This document shows, in pieces, positions 1 through 5,653 of a DNA stretch of 8,119 nt; positions within the stretch are counted from its first letter, which is position 1; every line of letters begins with the position of its first letter. The notes beneath the pieces were generated by a model, which did no database searches, was not told the origin of the DNA, and saw only the letters and a list, made by a program, of their open reading frames with translations. The DNA lies in NCBI GenBank assembly GCA_007131945.1, contig SLPP01000329.1, positions 1-8,119 of the forward strand, in the 5' to 3' direction. A program made the position numbers and the translations under genes. This stretch comes from Paracoccaceae bacterium. Lineage in GTDB: Bacteria; Pseudomonadota; Alphaproteobacteria; Rhodobacterales; Rhodobacteraceae.

Positions 1-716
1 GCGGCCTCTACGCCATTTCTCAGCGAAGCTATTCGCTGCGCGAGAAGCTCGAGATCCTGCCGCGGGTGGTACCCTTCCTGCTGGTCATCCTGGGCGTGCT
101 CTATGCCATGTATGGCGGCATAGCGACGCCTTCGGAGACCGCTGCCGTGGGCGCGCTCCTTTGCCTGATGATGGCGGTGATCATCTACCGGATGTGGTCG
201 CCGAAATCGCTCTGGGTGGTGCTGCGCGACTCGACGCGCGAATCGGTGATGATCCTCTTCATCATCGGCGCGGCGGGGGTGTTCAGCTACATGCTGTCGT
301 CGCTCTTCATCACCCAGTCCATCGCCATGTGGATCTCGGGGCTCGACGTAAACCGCTGGGTGCTGATGGGGGCGATCAACGTCTTCCTGCTGATCGCGGG
401 CTTCTTCCTGCCGCCTGTCGCGGTGATCCTGATGGCGACGCCGATCCTGCTGCCGATCGTTCTGGCCGCGGATTTCGACCCCTACTGGTTCGCCGTGGTG
501 CTGACCATCAACATGGAGATCGGGCTGATCTCGCCGCCGGTGGGGCTGAACCTCTACGTAATCAACTCGATCGCGCCCGACATTAAGCTCAAGACGATCC
601 TCCGCGGCTCGCTGCCCTATGTCGGCTGCATGGTGCTGGCGATCATCATCCTGTGCTTCTTCCCCGGTATCGCGACATGGCTGCCCAACCTCGTGATGGG
701 ACCCGTGATATCGTGA
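1..716 (+). CDS. TRAP transporter large permease subunit, DctM family (partial, 5' end missing); probable malonate carrier
   Basis: This is the C-terminal part of the large membrane subunit of a tripartite ATP-independent periplasmic (TRAP) transporter, which imports organic acids with a sodium gradient in the inner membrane. The frame is open from base 3 and ends at TGA 714-716, giving about 237 visible residues; the family is usually near 430, so roughly half is missing upstream. About seven hydrophobic segments can be read, with the DctM-typical stretches YGGIATPSETAAVGA near the start and GLISPPVGLNLYVINSIAPD towards the end. The malonyl-CoA decarboxylase gene begins 15 bases downstream, and malonyl-CoA synthetase follows, so a malonate transporter (MatM of a MatPQM system, as described in rhizobia) is the natural inference. 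The substrate cannot be read from this fragment itself. The small subunit and binding protein would lie upstream of the window. Family assignment is firm; substrate is context only. Confidence 0.93.
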   Translation, partial: GLYAISQRSYSLREKLEILPRVVPFLLVILGVLYAMYGGIATPSETAAVGALLCLMMAVIIYRMWSPKSLWVVLRDSTRESVMILFIIGAAGVFSYMLSSLFITQSIAMWISGLDVNRWVLMGAINVFLLIAGFFLPPVAVILMATPILLPIVLAADFDPYWFAVVLTINMEIGLISPPVGLNLYVINSIAPDIKLKTILRGSLPYVGCMVLAIIILCFFPGIATWLPNLVMGPVIS

Positions 717-731
717 AAGAGGGGTGAGGCG

Positions 732-2084
732 ATGACTCGGACAGGCTTTCTGGGCGATCTTCTGTCGCAACTGGTGGAGCGGCGGTTCATCCCCTTCGGA
801 CCCGCCGGTGACAAGCCCCTCGACGAGTTGTGCCGTGCGCTCCTCTCGGGGCAGGGGGAGGTCTCGGCGATGCGTCTGGCGCGCGAGATCCTCGCCCGCT
901 ACGGCCGCCTCGACGCGCAGGGCCGGCGCGCCTTCTTCGAGCTTCTCGCCGAACGCTTCGACCTTGACCCCGAGGCGGTGGCCGAGGCGGCCTCGGTCTA
1001 TGCCGGGACGCGGGACGCCGGCGACCTGTCGCGGCTGGTGCAGGCGGCCGAACCTGCCCGGCAGGAACTCTTCCGCCGGCTCAACCACGCTCCCGGCGCC
1101 ACGGCCGAACTCGTGCGGATGCGTCGCGACCTGCTGGACATCCTGCCCGAGGCGCCGGCGCTCGCGCGGGTCGATCTGGATTTCGCGCATCTCTTCGCCT
1201 CGTGGTTCAACCGCGGCTTCCTGGTGCTGCGGCAGATCACCTGGGACACGCCGGCGCGGCTTCTGGAGAAGATCATCGACTACGAGGCGGTGCACGCGAT
1301 CGGCGACTGGGACGCACTGCGCGCGCGCATCGACCCGCCCGACCGGCGCTGCTTTGCCTTCTTCCACCCGGCGATGCCGGACGAGCCGCTGATCTTCGTC
1401 GAGGTGGCGCTCGTGCGCAAACCGCCCGGTTCGGTCCAGGCACTGCTCGATCCCGACCGCGGCGTCCTCGATCCGGCCGAGGCCGACACCGCGACCTTCT
1501 ACTCGATCTCGAACTGCCAGGAGGGGCTGCGCGGGATCAGCTTCGGCAATTCGCTGATCAAGCAGGTGGTCGAGCTTCTGCGCAGCGAATTCCCGCATCT
1601 GCGCCACTTCGTGACGCTCTCGCCCATCCCGGGCCTCGCCCGCTGGCTCGAGGCCCGGGCCGCGGCCGGGAGCGCTGTCGCCACGGGACTGCTGAAGAAA
1701 ACCGCCGACGGCGTGCCGTTCACCGAAGCCGAGGCGCTCGCCCTGCGCCGGCTGGCCGCGCATTACCTGACCGAGGCCAAGCGCCCCGACGGCAAGCCGG
1801 TCGACCCGGTGGCGCGGTTCCATCTGGGCAACGGCGCGCAGGTCTACGAGGTCCATGCCGGCGCCGACCTGTCGCCGCGGGGGCTGAAACAGTCCCTTGG
1901 CGCGATGGTCAATTACGACTATGCCCTCGACGCCGTCGAGCAGAACCACGAGGACTACGCGCAGCGGGGCACGGTGGCGGCGACGCGCGGGGTGCGGGCG
2001 CTGGCCCGCGCCGCCGAGGTCGCGCCCGCCGCCCAGGCCCCCGCCCGAAAGGAGACCGCCGCCAATGACGAACCCGCTGCATGA
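732..2084 (+). CDS. matA: Malonyl-CoA decarboxylase
   Basis: This 450-residue protein converts malonyl-CoA to acetyl-CoA and CO2 in the cytoplasm, the last step of malonate catabolism. The N-terminal part (about residues 1-150) is the helical oligomerisation domain. The rest is the GNAT-like catalytic domain. The family's active-site Ser is seen in TLSPIPG (Ser297), and its catalytic His in FHLGNGA (His364); these correspond to the Ser-His pair of human MCD. The region around QEGLRGISFGNSLIKQVV is also typical. The ATG at 732 is supported by AGAGGGG at 718-724. The last ~25 residues are an Ala/Pro-rich tail without family conservation that I can recall; this DNA also carries the ribosome binding site and start of matB. 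It lies 15 bases after the TRAP permease gene and overlaps the synthetase gene by 20 bases, so the three are almost certainly one operon. It could equally be named mlyCD; the function is clear. Confidence 0.96.
   Translation: MTRTGFLGDLLSQLVERRFIPFGPAGDKPLDELCRALLSGQGEVSAMRLAREILARYGRLDAQGRRAFFELLAERFDLDPEAVAEAASVYAGTRDAGDLSRLVQAAEPARQELFRRLNHAPGATAELVRMRRDLLDILPEAPALARVDLDFAHLFASWFNRGFLVLRQITWDTPARLLEKIIDYEAVHAIGDWDALRARIDPPDRRCFAFFHPAMPDEPLIFVEVALVRKPPGSVQALLDPDRGVLDPAEADTATFYSISNCQEGLRGISFGNSLIKQVVELLRSEFPHLRHFVTLSPIPGLARWLEARAAAGSAVATGLLKKTADGVPFTEAEALALRRLAAHYLTEAKRPDGKPVDPVARFHLGNGAQVYEVHAGADLSPRGLKQSLGAMVNYDYALDAVEQNHEDYAQRGTVAATRGVRALARAAEVAPAAQAPARKETAANDEPAA
2048..2054 (+). promoter_or_regulatory. 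Ribosome binding site deciding the matB start
   Basis: AAAGGAG lies 10 bases before ATG 2065, inside the end of the decarboxylase gene. The matB frame is open much further upstream (an ATG at 1897 exists), but the added 56 residues would be a Arg/Pro/Thr-rich out-of-frame reading of the decarboxylase. With ATG 2065 the protein is 504 residues, the length of known MatB enzymes, and the catalytic residues fall on the published numbering. Confidence 0.85.
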
Positions 2085-3579
2085 CGCCCTTTTCGCGCCG
2101 CTTGCCGGGCGCAGCGACCCGTTCATCGTCGGACCCGACGGCGCGGCGATCACCGGGGCGGAATTCCTCGGCATGTGCGCGCGCGCGGCCGGGGCGATGG
2201 CGGCGGCGGGGCTGAAGCCCGGCGACCGGCTGGCGGTGCAGGTCGCGAAGAGCCCGGCGGCGCTGGCGCTTTACGGCGGCGCGGTGATGGCCGGGGTCGT
2301 CTTCCTGCCGCTGAACACCGCCTATACCGCGCAGGAAGTGGCCTATTTCCTCGGCAATTCCGGCGCTCGGCTGATGCTCGCCGATGGCGGCGCCGAGGCG
2401 ACGCTCGCCCCGGTTGCCGAGAGTTGCGGCGCGCGGCTGATGGTGCTTGACGCCGACGGTTCGGGCAGCTTCGGCGCGGCGATGGCGGCGGCCGCGCCGA
2501 TGGCCACGCCCGCCCCGCGCGGCGCGGACGATCTCGCCGCTCTCCTCTACACCTCGGGGACGACGGGGCGGTCGAAAGGGGCGATGCTCAGCCAGCGCAA
2601 CCTGTTGTCGAATGCCGAGGTCCTGGTTGGCGAATGGCGCTTCACCGCCGAGGATGTGCTCCTGCACGCCCTGCCGATCTTCCACACCCACGGGCTCTTC
2701 GTCGCCACGAACGTGATGCTCTTGGCCGGCGGCGCGATGATCTTCCTGCCGAAATTCGACCTCGATCGGGTCATCGACATGTTGCCGCAAGCCACTGCGA
2801 TGATGGGGGTGCCGACCTTCTACACCCGCCTGCTGGACGATCCGCGCCTGACCCGCGAGCGGGTCGCGCACATGCGCCTCTTCGTCTCGGGTTCGGCGCC
2901 GCTGCTGGCCGAGACCCACACCACCTGGGAGGCGCGGACCGGGCACCGGATCCTCGAGCGCTACGGGATGACCGAGACCAACATGATCACGTCGAACCCC
3001 TATGACGGCGAGCGGCGCGCCGGCACCGTGGGGTTCCCGCTGCCCGGCGTCGAGGTCCGCATCACCGATCCCGAGAGCGGCCGCGACCTGCCGCAGGGCG
3101 GGATCGGCATGATCGAGGTGCGCGGGCCGAACGTATTCCGCGGCTACTGGCAGATGCCCGAGAAGACCGCGGCCGAACTGCGCGCGGACGGCTTCTTCAT
3201 CACCGGCGATCTTGGGATGTTCGATGCCGAGGGCTATCTGCACATCGTCGGCCGGCAGAAGGACCTGATCATCGCCGGCGGCTACAACATCTACCCCAAG
3301 GAGATCGAACTGGCGCTCGATGCCGCGCCGGGGGTGAAAGAGAGCGCCGTGATCGGCGTGCCGCATCCCGATCTGGGCGAGGCGGTGCTCGGCGTGATCG
3401 TGCCCGAGGACGGCGCCGCGCCCGATGCCGCCGCGATCCTGTCCGGGCTTTCCGCCAGCCTTGCCCGGTTCAAGCTGCCGCGCGCGCTGGAGATCGTTCC
3501 GGAACTGCCGCGCAACACGATGGGCAAGGTGCAGAAGGCGGCGCTGCGCGAGCGGTTTCGCGAGCGTTTCGCCGGGTGA
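2065..3579 (+). CDS. matB: Malonyl-CoA synthetase (malonate-CoA ligase)
   Basis: A 504-residue member of the ANL superfamily of adenylate-forming enzymes that makes malonyl-CoA from malonate, ATP and CoA via malonyl-AMP. Motifs appear in order: the P-loop YTSGTTGRSKG (from Tyr162), the aromatic/His gate FHTHGLF with His207, YGMTET (from Tyr300), the ITGDLG motif, GRQKDLIIAGGYNIYPKEIE at the hinge, and the catalytic lysine in PRNTMGKVQK at Lys488. Lys488 and His207 match the numbering of Rhodopseudomonas palustris MatB, which supports both function and start codon. Pro482 to Lys488 form the PX4GK motif recognised there by the Pat acetyltransferase, so activity may be turned off by reversible acetylation; no acetylase or deacetylase gene is in this window. 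The start overlaps the end of the decarboxylase gene by 20 bases, suggesting translational coupling. A methylmalonate- or acetate-specific ligase is less likely given the operon. Confidence 0.95.
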   Translation: MTNPLHDALFAPLAGRSDPFIVGPDGAAITGAEFLGMCARAAGAMAAAGLKPGDRLAVQVAKSPAALALYGGAVMAGVVFLPLNTAYTAQEVAYFLGNSGARLMLADGGAEATLAPVAESCGARLMVLDADGSGSFGAAMAAAAPMATPAPRGADDLAALLYTSGTTGRSKGAMLSQRNLLSNAEVLVGEWRFTAEDVLLHALPIFHTHGLFVATNVMLLAGGAMIFLPKFDLDRVIDMLPQATAMMGVPTFYTRLLDDPRLTRERVAHMRLFVSGSAPLLAETHTTWEARTGHRILERYGMTETNMITSNPYDGERRAGTVGFPLPGVEVRITDPESGRDLPQGGIGMIEVRGPNVFRGYWQMPEKTAAELRADGFFITGDLGMFDAEGYLHIVGRQKDLIIAGGYNIYPKEIELALDAAPGVKESAVIGVPHPDLGEAVLGVIVPEDGAAPDAAAILSGLSASLARFKLPRALEIVPELPRNTMGKVQKAALRERFRERFAG

Positions 3580-3629
3580 CCGGCGCGCGACGGGATCTGT
3601 GGACGGTCATCGTCCGGACGAGCCGGTTC

Positions 3630-3659
3630 GCCGCGGTGTGCATTGGCGGCAACCGCGGC
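3630..3659 (+). terminator. Candidate hairpin terminator of the malonate operon
   Basis: A perfect 8-base inverted repeat, GCCGCGGT (3630-3637) and ACCGCGGC (3652-3659), encloses a 14-base loop about 50 bases beyond the matB stop. There is no T-tract after it, and a second stem (3645-3650 with 3658-3663) competes for the same bases. It may act as a transcript-end stabiliser or a poor intrinsic terminator; the call is tentative. Confidence 0.3.
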
Positions 3660-3814
3660 CGCCAGACCCGGCGCGCATGCGCGGGTGAATGTCCGCCGAC
3701 GCCCGCCCGGCGGCATCGGCCGACGAGAGTCTGACGCGGTGCGCGCCCGTCGTCGCGGCTTGCGGGGCGGTCGCGAACCGCGCCACGCCGGCCCCTCGCG
3801 AGACTGAGCGCCCG

Positions 3815-3831
3815 GCCGGGTCTGCCCCGGC
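3815..3831 (-). terminator. Candidate hairpin after marR
   Basis: On the - strand, GCCGGG and CCCGGC form a perfect 6-base stem around a 5-base loop, beginning 11 bases after the marR stop codon. Position and stability suit a transcript end, but no T-run follows, so it is at best a non-canonical terminator. Confidence 0.3.
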
Positions 3832-3842
3832 GCGCGTCGGTA

Positions 3843-4268
3843 TCAGAACGCCAGCCGGTTCAGCGTGCGGTGCAGGTCCCGGGCGCCCTCGGGCCCCAGG
3901 CGCCGGACGAGTTCGGCTTCCTGTTCCTGCGCGAAGCGGCGGACGCGGTCGCGCTTCTGCCGGCCCAGCGCCGACAGCACGAGATGGACCTGACGCTGAT
4001 CCTCGGTCGAGATCTGGCGCTGCACCAGGCCGTCGGCGACCATCCGGTCGACGAGCTTGGTCAGCGTCGGCGGGGCGAGGAGCACGATTTCGGCGAGCCG
4101 GCCCATGGTGATCGCCTCCTCCGAGCCGATCACTTCCATGATTCGCCAGGCCTCGACCTGGACGCCCTCCTCCTTCAGCTTCTGGCTGAGCTCCTGGTGC
4201 ACGGACCGGTGCGCCGCGGCGAGCGCATAGGACAGATAACCCGTTACTTCGGCGCGTCTTGCGCTCAT
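3843..4268 (-). CDS. MarR-family transcriptional regulator
   Basis: A 141-residue winged helix-turn-helix DNA-binding protein of the MarR family, which normally acts as a dimer and releases its operator on binding a small ligand. The N-terminal helices run through GYLSYALAAAHRSVHQEL. The recognition region is MGRLAEIVLLAPPTLTKLVDRM, and the wing contains the typical acidic/Arg pattern EDQRQVHLVLS. A long dimerisation helix rich in Arg, Glu and Gln closes the protein. The frame is open far upstream, but the ATG at 4268 is preferred: AGGGA (4278-4282, complement) lies 9 bases before it. An ATG three codons earlier (4277) touches that AGGGA. The gene is divergent from the AmiC-like gene, so that gene and perhaps the flotillin and binding-protein genes are its probable targets. 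Its ligand is unknown. It converges on matB, and I see no reason to link it with malonate. Confidence 0.93.
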   Translation of the reverse strand: MSARRAEVTGYLSYALAAAHRSVHQELSQKLKEEGVQVEAWRIMEVIGSEEAITMGRLAEIVLLAPPTLTKLVDRMVADGLVQRQISTEDQRQVHLVLSALGRQKRDRVRRFAQEQEAELVRRLGPEGARDLHRTLNRLAF

Positions 4269-4314
4269 GGCCAGCATTCCCTGCAACCTACGGCCCGGTC
4301 CCGGCCGTGCTCGG

Positions 4315-4343
4315 AATCTAGTTGACGGGGAAAGGAATTTCAA
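4315..4343 (-). promoter_or_regulatory. Predicted sigma70-type promoter of marR
   Basis: On the - strand, TTGAAA (4338-4343 complement, 5 of 6 to consensus) and TAGATT (4315-4320 complement, 4 of 6) are separated by exactly 17 bases. Transcription would start near 4308, giving a leader of about 40 bases before the marR ATG at 4268. This is the best promoter match in the window, in a locally AT-richer patch of an otherwise GC-rich region. Confidence 0.65.
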
Positions 4344-4350
4344 TTGCAGT
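4322..4350 (+). promoter_or_regulatory. Possible divergent promoter of the AmiC-like gene, interlocked with the marR promoter
   Basis: TTGACG (4322-4327, 5 of 6) sits in the spacer of the marR promoter. TGCAGT (4345-4350, only 3 of 6) follows after 17 bases. The palindrome CAATTG (4341-4346) lies over the junction between this -10 and the marR -35 and could be the core of an operator. If real, the transcript starts near 4357, which would exclude the TTG at 4344 and favour the ATG at 4377. The weak -10 makes this tentative. Confidence 0.35.
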
Positions 4351-4376
4351 GTCCCGGTCGCACCGGGGATCTGCGC

Positions 4377-5516
4377 ATGCCTGCACTCTGCCCGATCGGT
4401 GGCTCTGGCCACGGATTGCTGCCGGAAACGGTGGTCAGCCCCTTCGACGATCTGCTGCTCGCGCCCCGGTCGGCCTTTCGCGTCGCGCTGATGATCCCGA
4501 TGTGCGGCGCCGCCGGGCTCTGGGCACCGTCCTGCATCGCCGCGGCGCAGCTGGCGGTCGCCGAAATCAACCGCGGTCGCGGCATCGCCGACCGGCCGGT
4601 CGAACTGGTGATGATCGACAGCGCCGTCGAGGCGGCGACACCGGTCGAACACCTGACCAACGAACTGATCGAGCTCGGCGCCATCGATGCCATCGTCGGC
4701 ATGCATATCAGCGCCGTCCGTCAGCGGCTGAGCAAGATCGTGCAGGCGCGCATCCCCTATGTCTACACCCCGCTCTACGAGGGCGGCGAGCGCACGCCGG
4801 GCATCTTCGCCATCGGCGAGACCCCGTCCGAGCAGGTCGGCCCGGCGATAGAGCGGCTGCAGGCGATCTACCGGCCGCGGCGCTGGGCGCTGATCGGCAA
4901 CGACTACGTCTGGCCGCGGACATCGCATTCCTACGCCAAGTTGCACCTGCAGCGGCTCGGCGTCGGGCTCGCGCTCGAGCGCTACCTGCCCTTCGGGATC
5001 AGTGACATGGACGCCGAGGTCGAGGCGCTGGCCGCCAGCGGCGCCGATGCGCTGCTCCTGTCGCTCGTCGGGCAGGACGCAGTCGATTTCAACCGTGCCT
5101 TCGGGGCCGCGGGGCTGGACCGTCGGATCATCCGGCTGTGCTGCGCAGTCGAGGAGAACGGGCTTCTCGCCATCGGGGCCGAGAACCTCAAGCGGGTGTT
5201 CTCGGCCGCGTCCTATTTCGGCGGGCTGGCGACCGAGGTCAATGCCGCCTTCCGCGAGGCCTATCACGGTTTCCACGGCGACCGCGCGCCGATGCTGAAT
5301 GCGCTGGGGCAGTCGACCTACGAGGGGCTGCATTTCCTCGCCGCGCTCCTGGCGCGCGACCGCGACGGCTGGCGGGCGCGGACCGGGGCGCTGGCGCAGG
5401 ACTGCCTGCACCGTTCGGCGCGCTGGCAGCGGGGCGTGGGCGGGCGGCGCGAGCGCCCGATCTACCTGGCGCGCGCCGACGGGATGCTGTTCGACATCGG
5501 CGCAAGGCTGGGCTGA
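4377..5516 (+). CDS. AmiC/UrtA-like type 1 periplasmic-binding-fold protein without signal peptide; probable cytosolic ligand sensor
   Basis: A 379-residue protein of the two-lobed Leu/Ile/Val-binding fold, in the subgroup of AmiC (amide sensor of Pseudomonas) and the urea/short-chain amide binding proteins. Landmarks are the first strand FRVALMIPMCGAAG (about 35-48) and AAAQLAVAEINRGRGI after it. Others are VGMHIS with Ser112 near the position of AmiC Ser85, YTPLYEGGE (from Tyr130), and IGNDYVWPRTSHSY (from Ile173), close to AmiC's GSDYIYPRES. The N-terminus has no hydrophobic or Tat-type leader, and the length is near AmiC's 385, so it probably stays in the cytoplasm and senses rather than transports. 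ATG 4377 is supported by GGGGA (4365-4369). A TTG at 4344 with AAAGGA before it would add 11 residues and cannot be excluded. No AmiR-like antiterminator is present; the neighbour is MarR. A leaderless or misannotated transport protein is the alternative. Confidence 0.85.
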   Translation: MPALCPIGGSGHGLLPETVVSPFDDLLLAPRSAFRVALMIPMCGAAGLWAPSCIAAAQLAVAEINRGRGIADRPVELVMIDSAVEAATPVEHLTNELIELGAIDAIVGMHISAVRQRLSKIVQARIPYVYTPLYEGGERTPGIFAIGETPSEQVGPAIERLQAIYRPRRWALIGNDYVWPRTSHSYAKLHLQRLGVGLALERYLPFGISDMDAEVEALAASGADALLLSLVGQDAVDFNRAFGAAGLDRRIIRLCCAVEENGLLAIGAENLKRVFSAASYFGGLATEVNAAFREAYHGFHGDRAPMLNALGQSTYEGLHFLAALLARDRDGWRARTGALAQDCLHRSARWQRGVGGRRERPIYLARADGMLFDIGARLG

Positions 5517-5554
5517 CCGGCGGTGGCGCATCGATGCCGAAGGCGTCGCAGAAG

Positions 5555-5586
5555 TTGAATCGGAAACAAATTGCTTGAAACGGAAA
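5555..5586 (+). repeat. Direct repeat TTGAAWCGGAAA with 20-base period, upstream of the flotillin gene
   Basis: TTGAATCGGAAA (5555-5566) and TTGAAACGGAAA (5575-5586) are 11 of 12 identical and begin exactly 20 bases apart, close to two helical turns. They lie in an AT-rich island 68 bases before the flotillin start. Such phased repeats are typical of tandem regulator-binding sites. The second copy overlaps a possible -35 (TTGAAA 5575-5580) paired with a weak TAACCT (5599-5604) at 18 bases, so regulator and polymerase could contact the same face. Confidence 0.6.
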
Positions 5587-5604
5587 ATGATTTGCGCCTA
5601 ACCT

Positions 5605-5633
5605 GCCCGGCGTAATCCGGGCGCGCGTCCCGG
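5605..5633 (+). other. Two mutually exclusive hairpins in the flotillin leader
   Basis: GCCCGG (5605-5610) and CCGGGC (5617-5622) form a perfect 6-base stem around CGTAAT. The same CCGGG (5617-5621) can instead pair with CCCGG (5629-5633) around a 7-base loop. Both lie just before the ribosome binding site at 5643. In GC-rich DNA short stems are common, so a regulatory role is only a possibility; the first could also be an operator. Confidence 0.35.
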
Positions 5634-5642
5634 AGCCACAGC

Positions 5643-5648
5643 AGGAGG
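5643..5648 (+). promoter_or_regulatory. Ribosome binding site deciding a TTG start for the flotillin gene
   Basis: AGGAGG, a full match to the Shine-Dalgarno core, lies 5 bases before TTG 5654. No ATG or GTG occurs at a suitable distance, and the membrane anchor begins directly after this codon, so the TTG start is preferred. Confidence 0.8.
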
Positions 5649-5653
5649 GCGCC

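Larger units (their letters stand above)
3580..3842. other. Convergent intergenic region with GC-rich inverted repeats, no gene seen
   Basis: This stretch separates matB from the oppositely oriented marR gene. Open frames across it are extensions or shadows of flanking genes, with no start site or family resemblance. It holds several inverted repeats. GGACG/CGTCC is at 3601-3615 and overlaps the perfect palindrome CGTCCGGACG (3611-3620). An 8-base stem GCCGCGGT/ACCGCGGC is at 3630-3659. A competing GGCGGC/GCCGCC stem is at 3645-3663. The palindrome CCCGGCCGGG is at 3811-3820. None is followed by a T-run, so they are weak candidates for classical terminators. Confidence 0.6.

Noticed and set aside
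1897..2064. An earlier ATG for matB adding 56 residues
   Set aside because: The extra residues are an Arg/Pro/Thr-rich out-of-frame reading of the decarboxylase. ATG 2065 has a good ribosome binding site and restores the family length and Lys488 numbering.
1909..3366. A 485-codon open frame on the - strand opposite matB
   Set aside because: It is His/Arg/Gly-rich low-complexity translation without a start site, opposite an unambiguous MatB with all catalytic motifs.
3601..3620. GGACG/CGTCC hairpin and the CGTCCGGACG palindrome right after matB, as a terminator
   Set aside because: The stem is only five bases, it competes with the overlapping palindrome, and no T-run follows, so I did not call it separately.
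3689..4111. A 140-codon + strand frame across the convergent region and marR
   Set aside because: The product is Arg/Pro/Gly/Ala-rich with no motif, and most of it lies opposite the clear MarR reading frame.
4269..5531. Upstream extension of the marR frame to 562 codons
   Set aside because: The extension lies opposite the AmiC-like gene and has no recognisable domain. MarR proteins are about 140-150 residues, and a promoter and ribosome binding site lie just before ATG 4268.
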